From Polyangiaceae bacterium (GTDB taxonomy: Bacteria > Myxococcota_A > Polyangia > Polyangiales > Polyangiaceae), in the NCBI GenBank assembly GCA_015075635.1, contig JABTUA010000003.1:1984001-2048000 (forward strand): a DNA stretch of 64,000 nt, given 5' to 3'. Positions 1 through 7,638 of the stretch are shown in pieces. The notes beneath the pieces were generated by a model that saw nothing but the letters and a program-made list of their open reading frames with translations, searched no databases and was not told the DNA's origin. The position numbers were made by a program, and so were the translations under genes. The stretch's first letter is position 1, and every line of letters begins with the position of its first letter.

Positions 1-821
1 TCCCCGATCAGGCGCGCGCCGATCACGAGCCGCTCGCCCGTGACGGGAAACCAGCTGCGCAGGTGGAGCGTCGCGCCCAGATACGGCTCCGAGGCAAACA
101 CCCCCGGACTCTGACGGAACGCCAACTGCAGGTGCTGGCCCGAAGTCGGAACGGTCTCGTGATCTCGCGTGTCGACCGCCAGCCCGACCCCGAAGACGAT
201 GCCGGTGTAGTCCCCGACGCCGTGGAGGCGGTGGGCCTCCTGCTCGAGCAGGCTCCCCGGATACACCTCGATGCTCGTTCTCTCGAGGCGCACGCTGGAG
301 AGCGTGCGCAAGAAGGGCAGTGGCGCGCCGACGACCGCGGCGCCGGTGCGCAGCGTGGTGCCGTCGAACTGATAGAATCGCCGCGCCGCGACGTAGGCGT
401 CGCTGCCTTCGGGCAGACCGGCCCACTTCTGCTCGGCGTGGCTGGCGTTTCCCACTCCGTAGTAGCCGCGGTTCGTCGTGCGCAGGTAGGCGACGTCGAA
501 GGACGGCCGGAGCAGCGGCGCGGCGGCGGCGGGCCAGTCCAGGCGGGCCGCAGCCTCGCGATAGGGAAACTCCGTGCCCGTGGCCTCCTTCTTGATGCTG
601 GTGACTGCCAGGACCTGGGCACGCCACGCATACGGACGCACGCCGTCGCGGAACCGGGCCAGTTGCCCGAAGGCGCCGAGCTTGAACCCTACGTCCGTGT
701 CGCCCGCCATCACCGGGAGCACCCCAGGCTCGAAGCGGTCGCGCGCAGGGGCGGGATCGGCAGCCGCGGCCCGGGTCGAGATCGACATCGCGATCAGTAC
801 GGCTGGAAGGGGAAGCCGCAT
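1..821 (-). CDS. Omp85-superfamily outer-membrane barrel protein (partial, 3' end cut by window)
   Basis: The frame is open from the ATG at 821 to the window edge, giving 273 codons without a stop, so the C-terminus lies outside. It begins with a signal peptide (Leu/Ala-rich, ending near Ala-Ala-Ala-Asp) and goes directly into beta-strand-like sequence with no visible POTRA repeats. The segment GLAVDTRDHETVPTSGQ, around residues 205-221, is the usual barrel signature of BamA/TamA-like surface antigens (Gly-Leu, Asp-Thr-Arg-Asp, Pro-x-x-Gly). It is probably an outer-membrane beta-barrel of the POTRA-less type. The substrate is unknown. Other open frames across this stretch are antisense shadows. 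Confidence 0.75.
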   Translation of the reverse strand, partial: MRLPLPAVLIAMSISTRAAAADPAPARDRFEPGVLPVMAGDTDVGFKLGAFGQLARFRDGVRPYAWRAQVLAVTSIKKEATGTEFPYREAAARLDWPAAAAPLLRPSFDVAYLRTTNRGYYGVGNASHAEQKWAGLPEGSDAYVAARRFYQFDGTTLRTGAAVVGAPLPFLRTLSSVRLERTSIEVYPGSLLEQEAHRLHGVGDYTGIVFGVGLAVDTRDHETVPTSGQHLQLAFRQSPGVFASEPYLGATLHLRSWFPVTGERLVIGARLIG

Positions 822-968
822 CGGTCCGTGGCGGCGTATCACATGCAGGGAACGACGTCCGGAGCCCGCTCGACGCGGCGGCGCAACGGCTGCGCGCGAC
901 GACCCGCTGGGGTCACTGGACCGGGTGACGACTTCGACGGCCGCACGGTGGGCGTGGACGGGTAGCGT

Positions 969-1545
969 TCAGAGCGTGAGCACGTGGATGCCGCGCTCGC
1001 GGCAGTGCTCGTCGAGCTGGCGAATTGCTCGGGAAATGTCCGGGCGCATGACCCCGTCGCGGGCGCTCTTCGACTCGGAGCCCTCGAACTCGAGCTTCTT
1101 CAGCGCGCTGCGAGCCACTCTCCTCTCCTTCACCCTACACGCGGCACGGTCGATCTTCGCCCAGGCGGCGATGCCTGCTCCGGATCGCGCGCGGCCACCG
1201 GCGCGGCTGGAGCCGTGGCCTCGACCTTCCGCTTCCGCGCCGCTCGCGCCGGCGGCCAGCCGCTGCCGCGCCGCCTCGACCTCGGCTCGGCTCACGGCAG
1301 CGCGCCTTCCGGCAGAAGTCCTCGACCTGCTTCAGGCGGTCGGCGCCGAGCGTGGCGAGCGCGCTGGATTTCGCTCGCTCGGCGTGCGGCATGTGGCGTG
1401 GGCGACGATCCACCAGGCGTCCGCCGTGCAGGTGCACGTGCGAGAAGAAGAGCCGCTGCCCTTCGAACGCCGCGCGGACGCTCGTGTGCTGGATGCGCCG
1501 GTGCCGCGGCGTGCTCGCGGGGGGACCTGACGCCGCTCCCGTCAT
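969..1545 (-). pseudogene. Frameshifted conserved-looking gene coupled to the TetR gene
   Basis: The ATG at 1545 overlaps the stop of the upstream TetR gene in an ATGA arrangement, which argues for a real, cotranscribed gene. The first frame reads sensibly to about position 1300 (ending near LKQVEDFCRKARCREPS) and then turns into Arg/Gly-rich nonsense. A second frame takes over close by (SRAEVEAARQRLAAG) and runs to a natural end at 969 (HCRERGIHVLTL). Joining the two with one shift near 1290-1300 gives a protein of roughly 190 residues. I do not recognise the family. It could be a true frameshift mutation, a sequencing error or two separate small genes. Confidence 0.4.
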
Positions 1546-2183
1546 TCACCGCGCCGACGTTTGCGACCATTCGTCGCCTCGGCCGCGCTCGGCAGGAGCG
1601 GTAGCTTTTTGGTCGACATTCGGCGCGCGTCCGCGGGCGTCACGCCGAGGCTGCGCAACACGAGCTGGGCTGCCTCCGAGCCGGCGTCCTGCCAGTTCTT
1701 GTACCCGCTCAGCATCGAGAACATCGCCGCGAGCGTGGTGCCCGTGATGAGAGCCACGACCGAGGCGATGTGCTCGGGCGCGAAATCGTAGCGGTGCTTC
1801 GATAATCCGAGCACGAGATCGGCCATCGGCGCCGCGTTCCACATCGTTTGCAGAAAGTGGTTGCTGAACGAGAAGCGAACCAGGAAACGACCCCAGTTCG
1901 GCTCCTCGTGCGCGCGACGGACGAAGCACCGAATCCCCGTCGCCAGGCGCTCGGCCGGATCGTCGAGGGTCGGCAGGATCGTTGCCAACCGCTCGTGCAT
2001 CTCGGTTGCGAGACTGGCGGCGATCTCGTCGAACAAAGCGTCCGGTGCCTCGACGTTGTTGTAGACGGTGCCTCGCGCGATCCCGGCTTCCTCCGCCAAC
2101 TCGCTCACCGTGATCGCGGCGCTGCCCTTCTGGGCGAAGAGGCGGAGCGCCGCTTCGCGAATTCGCTCCTCATTCGTGCTCAT
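1542..2183 (-). CDS. TetR/AcrR-family transcriptional regulator
   Basis: This is a 213-residue protein with an N-terminal helix-turn-helix typical of TetR repressors (AALRLFAQKGSAAITVSELA then AGIARGTVYNNV), followed by an all-helical ligand-binding half. I chose the ATG at 2183. A longer frame begins at 2213, but that ATG lies inside the likely operator at 2207-2222 and downstream of the inferred promoter start. The C-terminal 20 residues are basic. It probably represses itself and the divergent DoxX-like/HdeD-like pair, because both promoters carry the same inverted repeat. The inducer is unknown. Confidence 0.9.
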   Translation of the reverse strand: MSTNEERIREAALRLFAQKGSAAITVSELAEEAGIARGTVYNNVEAPDALFDEIAASLATEMHERLATILPTLDDPAERLATGIRCFVRRAHEEPNWGRFLVRFSFSNHFLQTMWNAAPMADLVLGLSKHRYDFAPEHIASVVALITGTTLAAMFSMLSGYKNWQDAGSEAAQLVLRSLGVTPADARRMSTKKLPLLPSAAEATNGRKRRRGE

Positions 2184-2206
2184 CGACCTCGCTCCCGAAG
2201 CGAAAC

Positions 2207-2222
2207 TGAACATGGGTGTTTA
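2207..2222. promoter_or_regulatory. Imperfect TetR operator over the regulator's own promoter
   Basis: TGAACATGGGTGTTTA matches the perfect palindrome at 2284-2301 in 13 of 16 positions. On the minus strand a sigma70-like promoter can be drawn: TTGCAT at 2250-2245, a 17 bp spacer, then CATATT at 2227-2222. The operator therefore covers the -10 end and the predicted start point, as expected for autorepression. Confidence 0.6.
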
Positions 2223-2283
2223 ATATGTGAATTCTGCTGGCCAAATGCAATATAAAATATGGCTGTGTACCCGACTTGACAGA

Positions 2284-2301
2284 TTGAACACGCGTGTTCA
2301 A
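2284..2301. promoter_or_regulatory. Perfect 18 bp TetR-type operator
   Basis: TTGAACACGCGTGTTCAA is a perfect palindrome. It lies directly after a consensus -35 box (TTGACA, 2276-2281) on the plus strand and ends in a weak -10 candidate (2299-2304), so bound repressor would sit in the spacer of the promoter for the genes at 2370 onward. The matching site at 2207-2222 and the adjacent divergent TetR gene support this reading. Confidence 0.7.
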
Positions 2302-2369
2302 CTTGGAGTCATGAAGCTCGCAGTGCCGGCAAAGCCTCTTTCCTCCGAAGCCACCGTGGAGGTGCGCCC

Positions 2370-2786
2370 ATGAACACCGCACTCTGGGTCGCGCAAGCGC
2401 TTCTCGCGGCCATCATGATCGCCGCGGGCGCGCCCAAACTGTTGCTGCCACGCGCCTTACTCGTCCAAAAGATGACCTGGACGAAAGACGCGCGCGCAGC
2501 GCTGGTCCGGCTGCTGGGACTCGCGGAGGTGTTGGGCGGTCTAGGTTTGATCCTTCCGCCCCTCCTCGGAATTGCTCCAATTCTCACACCGATCGCAGCC
2601 GCGTGTCTGTCGTTGATCTTGGTTGGTGCACTCGTGACGAAGCTGCGCAGTCGCGAATCGCCCGTGCTGCCTGCCGTCGCCATGCTGCTCGCGGGCTTCA
2701 TCGTCGTCGGGCGGGTGCTCCCGCCGAATCGCAGCGCGCCGATGGTGGAGCGCGGAAAGGACGCCAATGGACAACTATCAGAATGA
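2370..2786 (+). CDS. DoxX-like small membrane protein
   Basis: This 138-residue protein has four hydrophobic segments (about residues 5-25, 45-63, 70-90 and 98-115) and the layout of the DoxX-like family, including an early Gly-Ala-Pro-Lys-Leu after the first helix. The start at 2370 has a strong Shine-Dalgarno (GGAGGT, 2358-2363) six bases upstream. The role of such proteins is poorly defined; they are inner-membrane proteins often placed beside TetR regulators. It overlaps the next gene by 20 bases, so the two are probably one operon under the TetR operator. Confidence 0.85.
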   Translation: MNTALWVAQALLAAIMIAAGAPKLLLPRALLVQKMTWTKDARAALVRLLGLAEVLGGLGLILPPLLGIAPILTPIAAACLSLILVGALVTKLRSRESPVLPAVAMLLAGFIVVGRVLPPNRSAPMVERGKDANGQLSE

Positions 2787-3390
2787 AATCGTCGGTGCGC
2801 TGAGGGCTCGCTGGTGGGCACTGCTCGTGCGAGGGATTGCCGCCATCCTGCTCGGGATCCTCGCGCTCGTCCTGCCCGGTCCGGGCTTGCTCGCGCTGGT
2901 GTTCGTCTGGGGCTCGTATGCGGTGATCGATGGCGTGTTCGAGCTCGCCGTCGCGGCGAAGCGAGGACGCCGAGGCGCGCGCTGGGGCTGGTACTTCTTC
3001 GAAGGGCTCGTCAGCATCGGCGCGGGAGTCCTCGCGTTCGTCTGGCCCGGCATCACGGCGCTCGTCCTGGCCATGATGGTGGGCGCGTGGGCCCTCTTGA
3101 CCGGTGTCGCCGAGATCGCCGCGGCAATCGGCCTGCGCAAGGTCATGAGCGGGGGAGGGTTGCTGGTCGCGAGTGGGATCTTGTCCATAGTGTTCGGGCT
3201 CGTCGTATTCGCGTTTCCGATCGCCGGCGCGCTCTCGATGGTCTGGCTGTTCGGCATCTGCGCCATCGCATTTGGAGCGCTGCTCGTCGCGCTTTCGTAT
3301 CGCGTGAAGCATTGGAGCCAGCAGCCGCAAAAGCCGGCGACGCAACCTTCGCATCGAGTCTTGCGGGTTTCACTCGAGGGGAGGCTGTGA
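2767..3390 (+). CDS. HdeD-like DUF308 membrane protein
   Basis: The 207-residue protein has six predicted membrane segments in three similar pairs (for example RGIAAILLGILALVLPG and GLVSIGAGVLAFVWPG), the internally repeated pattern of the HdeD/DUF308 family, then a short basic cytoplasmic tail from about residue 180. The family includes E. coli HdeD, linked to acid resistance, but function here is inferred only from family membership. The start overlaps the end of the DoxX-like gene, indicating translational coupling. Confidence 0.85.
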   Translation: MDNYQNEIVGALRARWWALLVRGIAAILLGILALVLPGPGLLALVFVWGSYAVIDGVFELAVAAKRGRRGARWGWYFFEGLVSIGAGVLAFVWPGITALVLAMMVGAWALLTGVAEIAAAIGLRKVMSGGGLLVASGILSIVFGLVVFAFPIAGALSMVWLFGICAIAFGALLVALSYRVKHWSQQPQKPATQPSHRVLRVSLEGRL

Positions 3391-3397
3391 TGGGCAA

Positions 3398-3548
3398 CCC
3401 AGGTGCCGCCCCAGCTCGCGCAGGGTCGGATCGCGGAACAGCTCGGGGACCCGCACGATCTTGCTGGCGCCGATGCCGTCCAGGGCGGTCTGGGCGAAGA
3501 GCGCGTCGACGCCCAGCTCGGCGTCCTCCGTGAGGGCGTGCGCCAGGG
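3398..3548 (-). pseudogene. Fragment: C-terminal end of an ArsA-family ATPase gene
   Basis: About 151 bp match the end of the intact ArsA-family gene at 19884-20744 with roughly eight mismatches by eye. On the minus strand it encodes the same tail (LAHALTEDAELGVDAL, then VPELFRDPTLRELGRHLG). Similarity stops abruptly at both sides, and neither the P-loop half of the gene nor its own stop context is present. It is a remnant rather than a gene. Confidence 0.75.
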
Positions 3549-3798
3549 GACTCGGAAGGGCAACTTGGCGACGGGACGACCACGAACAGTGACGTCGCCA
3601 CTCCGGTGCTGAACGCGGCCAACGTCACCTCGGTGCGCGCAGGCGCTCTACACTCAACGTGGAAGCGATCTCCGAAATGCGCGGCGCTTCGACCCGAACC
3701 ACATGTGGTCGGCGAGGCCACGAAACACGCGCGACTCGCACGCTTGGCAACGCGATCGAAAGGCTGCGGATCGCCGTGATCGCTTCCATCCACACCAC

Positions 3799-3930
3799 TG
3801 GGCCGACGTGCCCGAGCCGCTGGAGGCGCTCACGGCTGGGTTGATGGCGCGCGACGCCTCCCGACGGCCGGACATCGCCGAAGCAGTCGTTGCGCTCGCG
3901 GCGGTCCGCGCGGCAGCAGGCTACGAATAG
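3799..3930 (+). pseudogene. Fragment: C-terminal end of a Ser/Thr protein kinase domain
   Basis: In-frame sequence ending at the TAG at 3928-3930 reads VPEPLEALTAGLMARDASRR followed by a short helix and Gly-Tyr-Glu. This is the usual last helix of a Hanks-type kinase domain (Pro-x-x-Leu, Leu-x-x-Asp-x-x-x-Arg-Pro). No kinase catalytic motifs occur upstream before the ArsA fragment, so only the tail survives. Confidence 0.5.
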
Positions 3931-4027
3931 CGCGGGCCCCCGCGCTTCGGGTCGGTGGCGCACGAGTTCACGCAACTCGGAGATCAGGACACCGAAGCAA
4001 TCCAGATCCGCTACAACGGACGGAGCC

Positions 4028-5032
4028 ATGACCCTGGAAACCCGTGCCTGGATCCTGAAGCAGCGACCGAGCCCCGAGATCACCGATCAGACGCTCGTGC
4101 TCGAGCGCCGGCCGCTCGCGGAGCCCGGTGACGGCGAGGTGCTGGTCCGAAACCTGTACCTCTCTCTCGACCCGACCAACCGCGGCTGGATGAACGAAGA
4201 ACCCACGTACCTTCCCCCGCTGCCCCTGGGCGCAACCATGCGCGGGCTCACGGTCGGTCGCGTCGAGCGCTCGCGCTCCGAGTCGCTGGCGGTGGGGGAG
4301 CTCGTGCAAGGGATGGGCGGCTTTGCCGACTACGCCGTGGCACCGGCGCGTGCCTGGACGAAGCTCCCTCCTGGGCTCGATCCCACCCAGGCCCTGGGCG
4401 TCCTCGGCCACATCGGGCTCACCGCGTACTTCGGGCTGATCGACGTCGGCAAGGCGAAGACTGGTGAAACCGTCCTCGTCTCTGCGGCGGCCGGCGCCAC
4501 CGGCTCGCTAGTGTGCCAGATCGCCAAGCAGCTCGGCTGCCGCGTGGTGGGCATCGCGGGAGGCAGCCAGAAGTGCCAGTGGCTGGTCGATGCGCTCGGA
4601 GTCGACGCGGCGATCGACTACAAGAACACCCAGAACCTGGCGCGCGCGGTTGCGGCCGAGTGTCCGAACGGTGCCGACGTGTTCTTCGACAACGTGGGCG
4701 GCACGATCCTGGACGCGGCGCTGGCCAACCTCGCCATGCGAGGACGCGTCGTCTTGTGCGGAGCGATCTCTCAGTACAATCGCGCCGAGGTCGTCGGCCC
4801 CAAGAACTACCTGGCGCTCCTGGTTCGCCGCGGGAGGATGGAGGGGTTCATCGTGCTCGACTACCTACCACGTGCGCTCGAGGCGATCGGAGTGCTCTTG
4901 CCGTGGGTGCAGCAGGGCAAGCTCCGGCTGCGCCTCGACGTGGTCGATGGGCTCGAGCATGCGTCCACTTCCCTGCGCAGGCTTTTCAGCGGCGAGAACC
5001 AGGGCAAGCTCCTGATCAAGATCGCGGACTGA
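4028..5032 (+). CDS. NADP-dependent MDR-superfamily oxidoreductase (leukotriene B4 dehydrogenase/CurA type)
   Basis: The 334-residue zinc-independent medium-chain reductase starts at the ATG at 4028; the longer upstream frame has no coding character. It carries the N-terminal substrate motif (LYLSLDPTNRGWM) and the nucleotide-binding stretch AAAGATGSLVCQIAKQLGC near residues 157-175. A second signature (DVFFDNVGG) lies further on, and the C-terminal GKLLIKI is typical. Relatives reduce the carbon-carbon double bond of alpha,beta-unsaturated ketones or prostaglandin-like compounds using NADPH; the physiological substrate here is unknown. It stands alone between gene fragments and an IS110 element. 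Confidence 0.9.
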   Translation: MTLETRAWILKQRPSPEITDQTLVLERRPLAEPGDGEVLVRNLYLSLDPTNRGWMNEEPTYLPPLPLGATMRGLTVGRVERSRSESLAVGELVQGMGGFADYAVAPARAWTKLPPGLDPTQALGVLGHIGLTAYFGLIDVGKAKTGETVLVSAAAGATGSLVCQIAKQLGCRVVGIAGGSQKCQWLVDALGVDAAIDYKNTQNLARAVAAECPNGADVFFDNVGGTILDAALANLAMRGRVVLCGAISQYNRAEVVGPKNYLALLVRRGRMEGFIVLDYLPRALEAIGVLLPWVQQGKLRLRLDVVDGLEHASTSLRRLFSGENQGKLLIKIAD

Positions 5033-5580
5033 CGGCTCACGTCGCCAGTCCAAGCGTCATCCGATCCACCTCGCGGGAACACCCGGTCACGACCAAGAAC
5101 CCCGTGGCCCACTCACCAAGGGAACCACTCGCGGGGGATCTTCTGCCATCTTCCTGCCCCAACTCCTGGAGGGGGAGATGTCAAGAATGGTTCTTCGCGT
5201 GGCCAGGGCCCACGACGCAATTTGCGCGTCGGGCGGTTGGCTAGCAGTCACGGAGTAGCGCTCGGGGCTAGCGCCTTTCCAGGTACGCGAGTCTGGCGGC
5301 GCTGATCGAGACGGCGTGTCGCGGTGCGGAGACGATGAGCTGCTGATGGCGTTCTGAAAGTAGATGTCCGTGCCTGTCCGATTAGGGCGGCACGATCCTC
5401 CTGGAAGGGCCTCTTGGGTCCATGGCTTCAGTAGATGCTCCGAGGACGCACAACCTCGCATGGGGACCTCCGCTGCGCGTACAGGGGGCCAGTTGGGGCA
5501 TGGGTGCTTGTCCTCGAAGTTTTTGGGAGCCGCCGGCGAGCATTCGCTCCATCTGCACCGAGAGCGCGAGTGGCGAGCAG
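5033..5580. other. Gene-free stretch between the oxidoreductase and the IS110 transposase
   Basis: No convincing full gene is visible on either strand. On the minus strand a short high-GC3 frame ends near 5272 (QQLIVSAPRHAVSISAARLA and a few residues more) and might be the tail of a lost gene. Part of the region is probably the non-coding right end of the IS110 element, but I cannot place its boundary. Confidence 0.4.
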
Positions 5581-6636
5581 CTACTTCGCGTCTGTCGTGC
5601 AGTGCTTGGCCGGGTCGTACTCCTCCTTTTTCTTCCAGATCGCCAGGGTGGCCGAAGCGATGCGACGTGCAATCGTCAGGCGGGCGAGCGGTGGCTTGGA
5701 GTTCTGCAGCAGCCGGTCGTAGTCGCGGCGCAGCGGGTGATCGGTCTGGGCGATGACGCTGAGCGCCGCGCCTTTGAATATGGCCTTCAGCAGGGGATTG
5801 CGGTTGCGGTTGAGGCCGCGGGTGTGGGCGACCTGACGGCGCACCCAGCGCTGGCTCCGCTCGTCGCGCTCGTAGTCCGACGAGCTGCGCGTGACGATGC
5901 CGAGGCCGCAGTACCCGAAGAAGTCGCGCTTCGTGGAAAAGCGGAACGGCGTGACGACGATCGCGACGATGTACGCTGCGCGCACCGGGCCGATACCTGG
6001 CAGCGTCGTCAGCCGGCGCACCTCCGCATGCTCCCGTGCTTGCTCGAGCAGCCATATCTCCGCCTGTTCGCGGACTTCGCACAGACCGTCGAGCTCGGTC
6101 GACAGCAGCTGAGCCATGCGCGCTCGGGCCGGCGGCAGCTTCGGCAGCCACTGATCTCGGGTATCCGGGTCGTAGATCTCGTTGCCCATGCCGTGGATGC
6201 CCCGAGAGCGATACAGCGCATTGAGCCTGAGCTTCGTGCGGACCACGTCGGCAGTAGTGACCCGATGAGCTCGCACCGCCTCGCGCAGCTGCGTGAAGCG
6301 GCCGCGCGCCTTGAAAACGACGTTCTCGAGGTCGCCCTTGCGGAGCTTCGAGGCGAGATTCCAGGCATCGATGGAGTCGTTCTTCGCTCCGGCATGCTTG
6401 TCGGGCTGGACCACCACGAGCTCCGCCACGTGCGGCTCCAGGACCTCGCAGAGCCATTCGCTGAGGGTGCCCTCCTCCATGCACAGGCGACGCTGTCCGG
6501 GAATGGTGCGAACGAAGTCGATCAGCACTTTCGCGTTCGTCTCGAGCGTTTGCTCGCGTAGCTGACGGCCTGCCGAGCCCATCACCGCGAACGTGCAGGT
6601 TTGCGAATGCGCGTCGAGTCCTATATAGCGATCCAT
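5581..6636 (-). CDS. IS110-family transposase
   Basis: The 351-residue protein has the IS110 architecture: an N-terminal RuvC-like DEDD domain (YIGLDAHSQT with the first Asp near residue 7, then DKHAGAKNDSIDAW with paired Asp near residue 100). The C-terminal Transposase_20 domain contains the helix-hairpin-helix LPGIGPVRAAYIVA and RDFFGYCGLGI. It is full length and intact. IS110 elements lack terminal inverted repeats, so the element ends cannot be fixed by eye. It lies in a zone of gene fragments, consistent with past rearrangement. Confidence 0.93.
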   Translation of the reverse strand: MDRYIGLDAHSQTCTFAVMGSAGRQLREQTLETNAKVLIDFVRTIPGQRRLCMEEGTLSEWLCEVLEPHVAELVVVQPDKHAGAKNDSIDAWNLASKLRKGDLENVVFKARGRFTQLREAVRAHRVTTADVVRTKLRLNALYRSRGIHGMGNEIYDPDTRDQWLPKLPPARARMAQLLSTELDGLCEVREQAEIWLLEQAREHAEVRRLTTLPGIGPVRAAYIVAIVVTPFRFSTKRDFFGYCGLGIVTRSSSDYERDERSQRWVRRQVAHTRGLNRNRNPLLKAIFKGAALSVIAQTDHPLRRDYDRLLQNSKPPLARLTIARRIASATLAIWKKKEEYDPAKHCTTDAK

Positions 6637-7135
6637 CGGTGTCCTCCTTGGTGGCTGTTTCGGTTTGCACTTGAGGCAGTACCACCACCGGAGGACGCCG
6701 GTCGCAGAGCACGCGTTCCAGGCGATGGGCGCTCAGCCACACAGTCAGCGCGAGCACTCTGAGAACAGCTGAACCGAGCGTTCCAACCGCCACCCCCGTC
6801 TTATGCCTCGCCGCCGCTTCGCGGCGTCGGTCTTCCCCAAATTCGGGCTTACGCCCGAATGGGGAAGACGGGTCGTCCCGCGCCCGTCGCTGCGCGCGGT
6901 GTTTCGTAGCTGGCACGTCGTCGCTCGCTGCTGCGAGCGGCCCGGTGTCCTCGGCCCGGCGCGGCGGTCGGGCTCCGCTCGTCGGCCCACGCTCTGCGCC
7001 ACGCCGCGCGGTGGACTGTCGCGCCACGCCGCTCTCGCATGCGCGTGCGCGACCGAGAGCGCCTGGGGCGGCGTGTCACAGATCGTGCGCCCTGGGTCGC
7101 GAAGCCTGCCCACCACGCCGGGCCTCGGAGGAACC
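6637..7135. other. Non-coding stretch upstream of IS110 and the DUF559 gene
   Basis: Frames here are rich in Arg/Pro/Ala and lack recognisable domains. The stretch holds the hairpin at 6830-6870 and, toward 6640-6700, probably the left flank of the IS110 element. I see no promoter or RNA gene I can defend. Confidence 0.4.
6830..6870. repeat. Long imperfect hairpin
   Basis: The left arm GTCTTCCCC plus ATTCGGGC pairs with GCCCGAAT plus GGGGAAGAC, leaving a two-base AA bulge and a four-base TTAC loop, so about 17 paired bases. No T-run follows on either strand. It could be a bidirectional terminator-like structure or a dispersed palindromic repeat. Confidence 0.6.
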
Positions 7136-7507
7136 ATGTCCGCTCACCCCATCGCTCAGCTTCGTCGCCAGCAAGTCCTCGCGGACCGCGCCGCCGCCAT
7201 GCGGGCGCAGCCCACTCGCTCGGAAGCCGCCCTGTGGCAGCACCTTCGCGCGTCGCGGCTGGGCGTTTCGGTGCGCCGTCAGGTGGTCATCGATCGGTAC
7301 GTGGTCGAGTTCCTGCTGCCTGCGTGCAGGCTCGTCATCGAGGTCGACGGTGGCTGGCATCGTGAGCGCCGCGGCGCCGACGCGCGGCGAGACCGCCGGC
7401 TTAGCAGGCTCGGCTATCGGGTGCTGCGGCTCGAAGACGAGCTCGTGCTCGGCGATCTCGCCGAGGCCTTGCGCCGGATCCGAGCGGCGCTCGACGAGCC
7501 CGGCTGA
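7136..7507 (+). CDS. DUF559 endonuclease-fold protein
   Basis: The 123-residue protein starts at the ATG at 7136, preceded by GGAGGAACC. It matches the DUF559 family, which has a restriction-endonuclease-like fold. The N-terminal part contains ARRLRA-type basic helices and TRSEAALWQHLRASRLG. Then come VVIDRYVVEFLLPACRLVIE and VDGGWH (the Glu-x-Asp-type catalytic strand), followed by LGYRVLRLEDE. These small proteins are often near mobile DNA; activity is unproven. A longer upstream in-frame extension to 6803 is low-complexity and was not used. Confidence 0.85.
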   Translation: MSAHPIAQLRRQQVLADRAAAMRAQPTRSEAALWQHLRASRLGVSVRRQVVIDRYVVEFLLPACRLVIEVDGGWHRERRGADARRDRRLSRLGYRVLRLEDELVLGDLAEALRRIRAALDEPG

Positions 7508-7603
7508 CTACCCGCGCACCAGCGCCGACCCCGCGAGCTCCCCCGCGAGCGCCACCAAGATCTCGCGTGGGTCGCTGGTCTTCAGCGCTGGCAACAGAGC
7601 GAG
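7508..7603 (-). pseudogene. Fragment: last ~30 codons of an ArsA-family ATPase gene
   Basis: On the minus strand this encodes LLPALKTSDPREILVALAG and ends GSALVRG-stop, nearly the same ending as the intact gene at 18158-19240. Nucleotide similarity covers about 96 bp and stops sharply near 7603. It starts directly after the DUF559 stop, on the opposite strand. Only the tail is present. Confidence 0.65.
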
Positions 7604-7638
7604 AAATCCATGTACGCTCGGCGGTCGAGGCGGAACCC

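Noticed and set aside
2311..2373. A 20-codon leader ORF whose stop overlaps the DoxX-like start (ATGA)
   Set aside because: The GGAG before it is only two bases from the ATG, whereas the DoxX-like gene has its own well-placed Shine-Dalgarno. I see no conserved peptide, so I do not call it.
6803..7135. N-terminal extension of the DUF559 protein
   Set aside because: It is low-complexity, contains the hairpin region and lacks family similarity; the ATG at 7136 has a good ribosome binding site.
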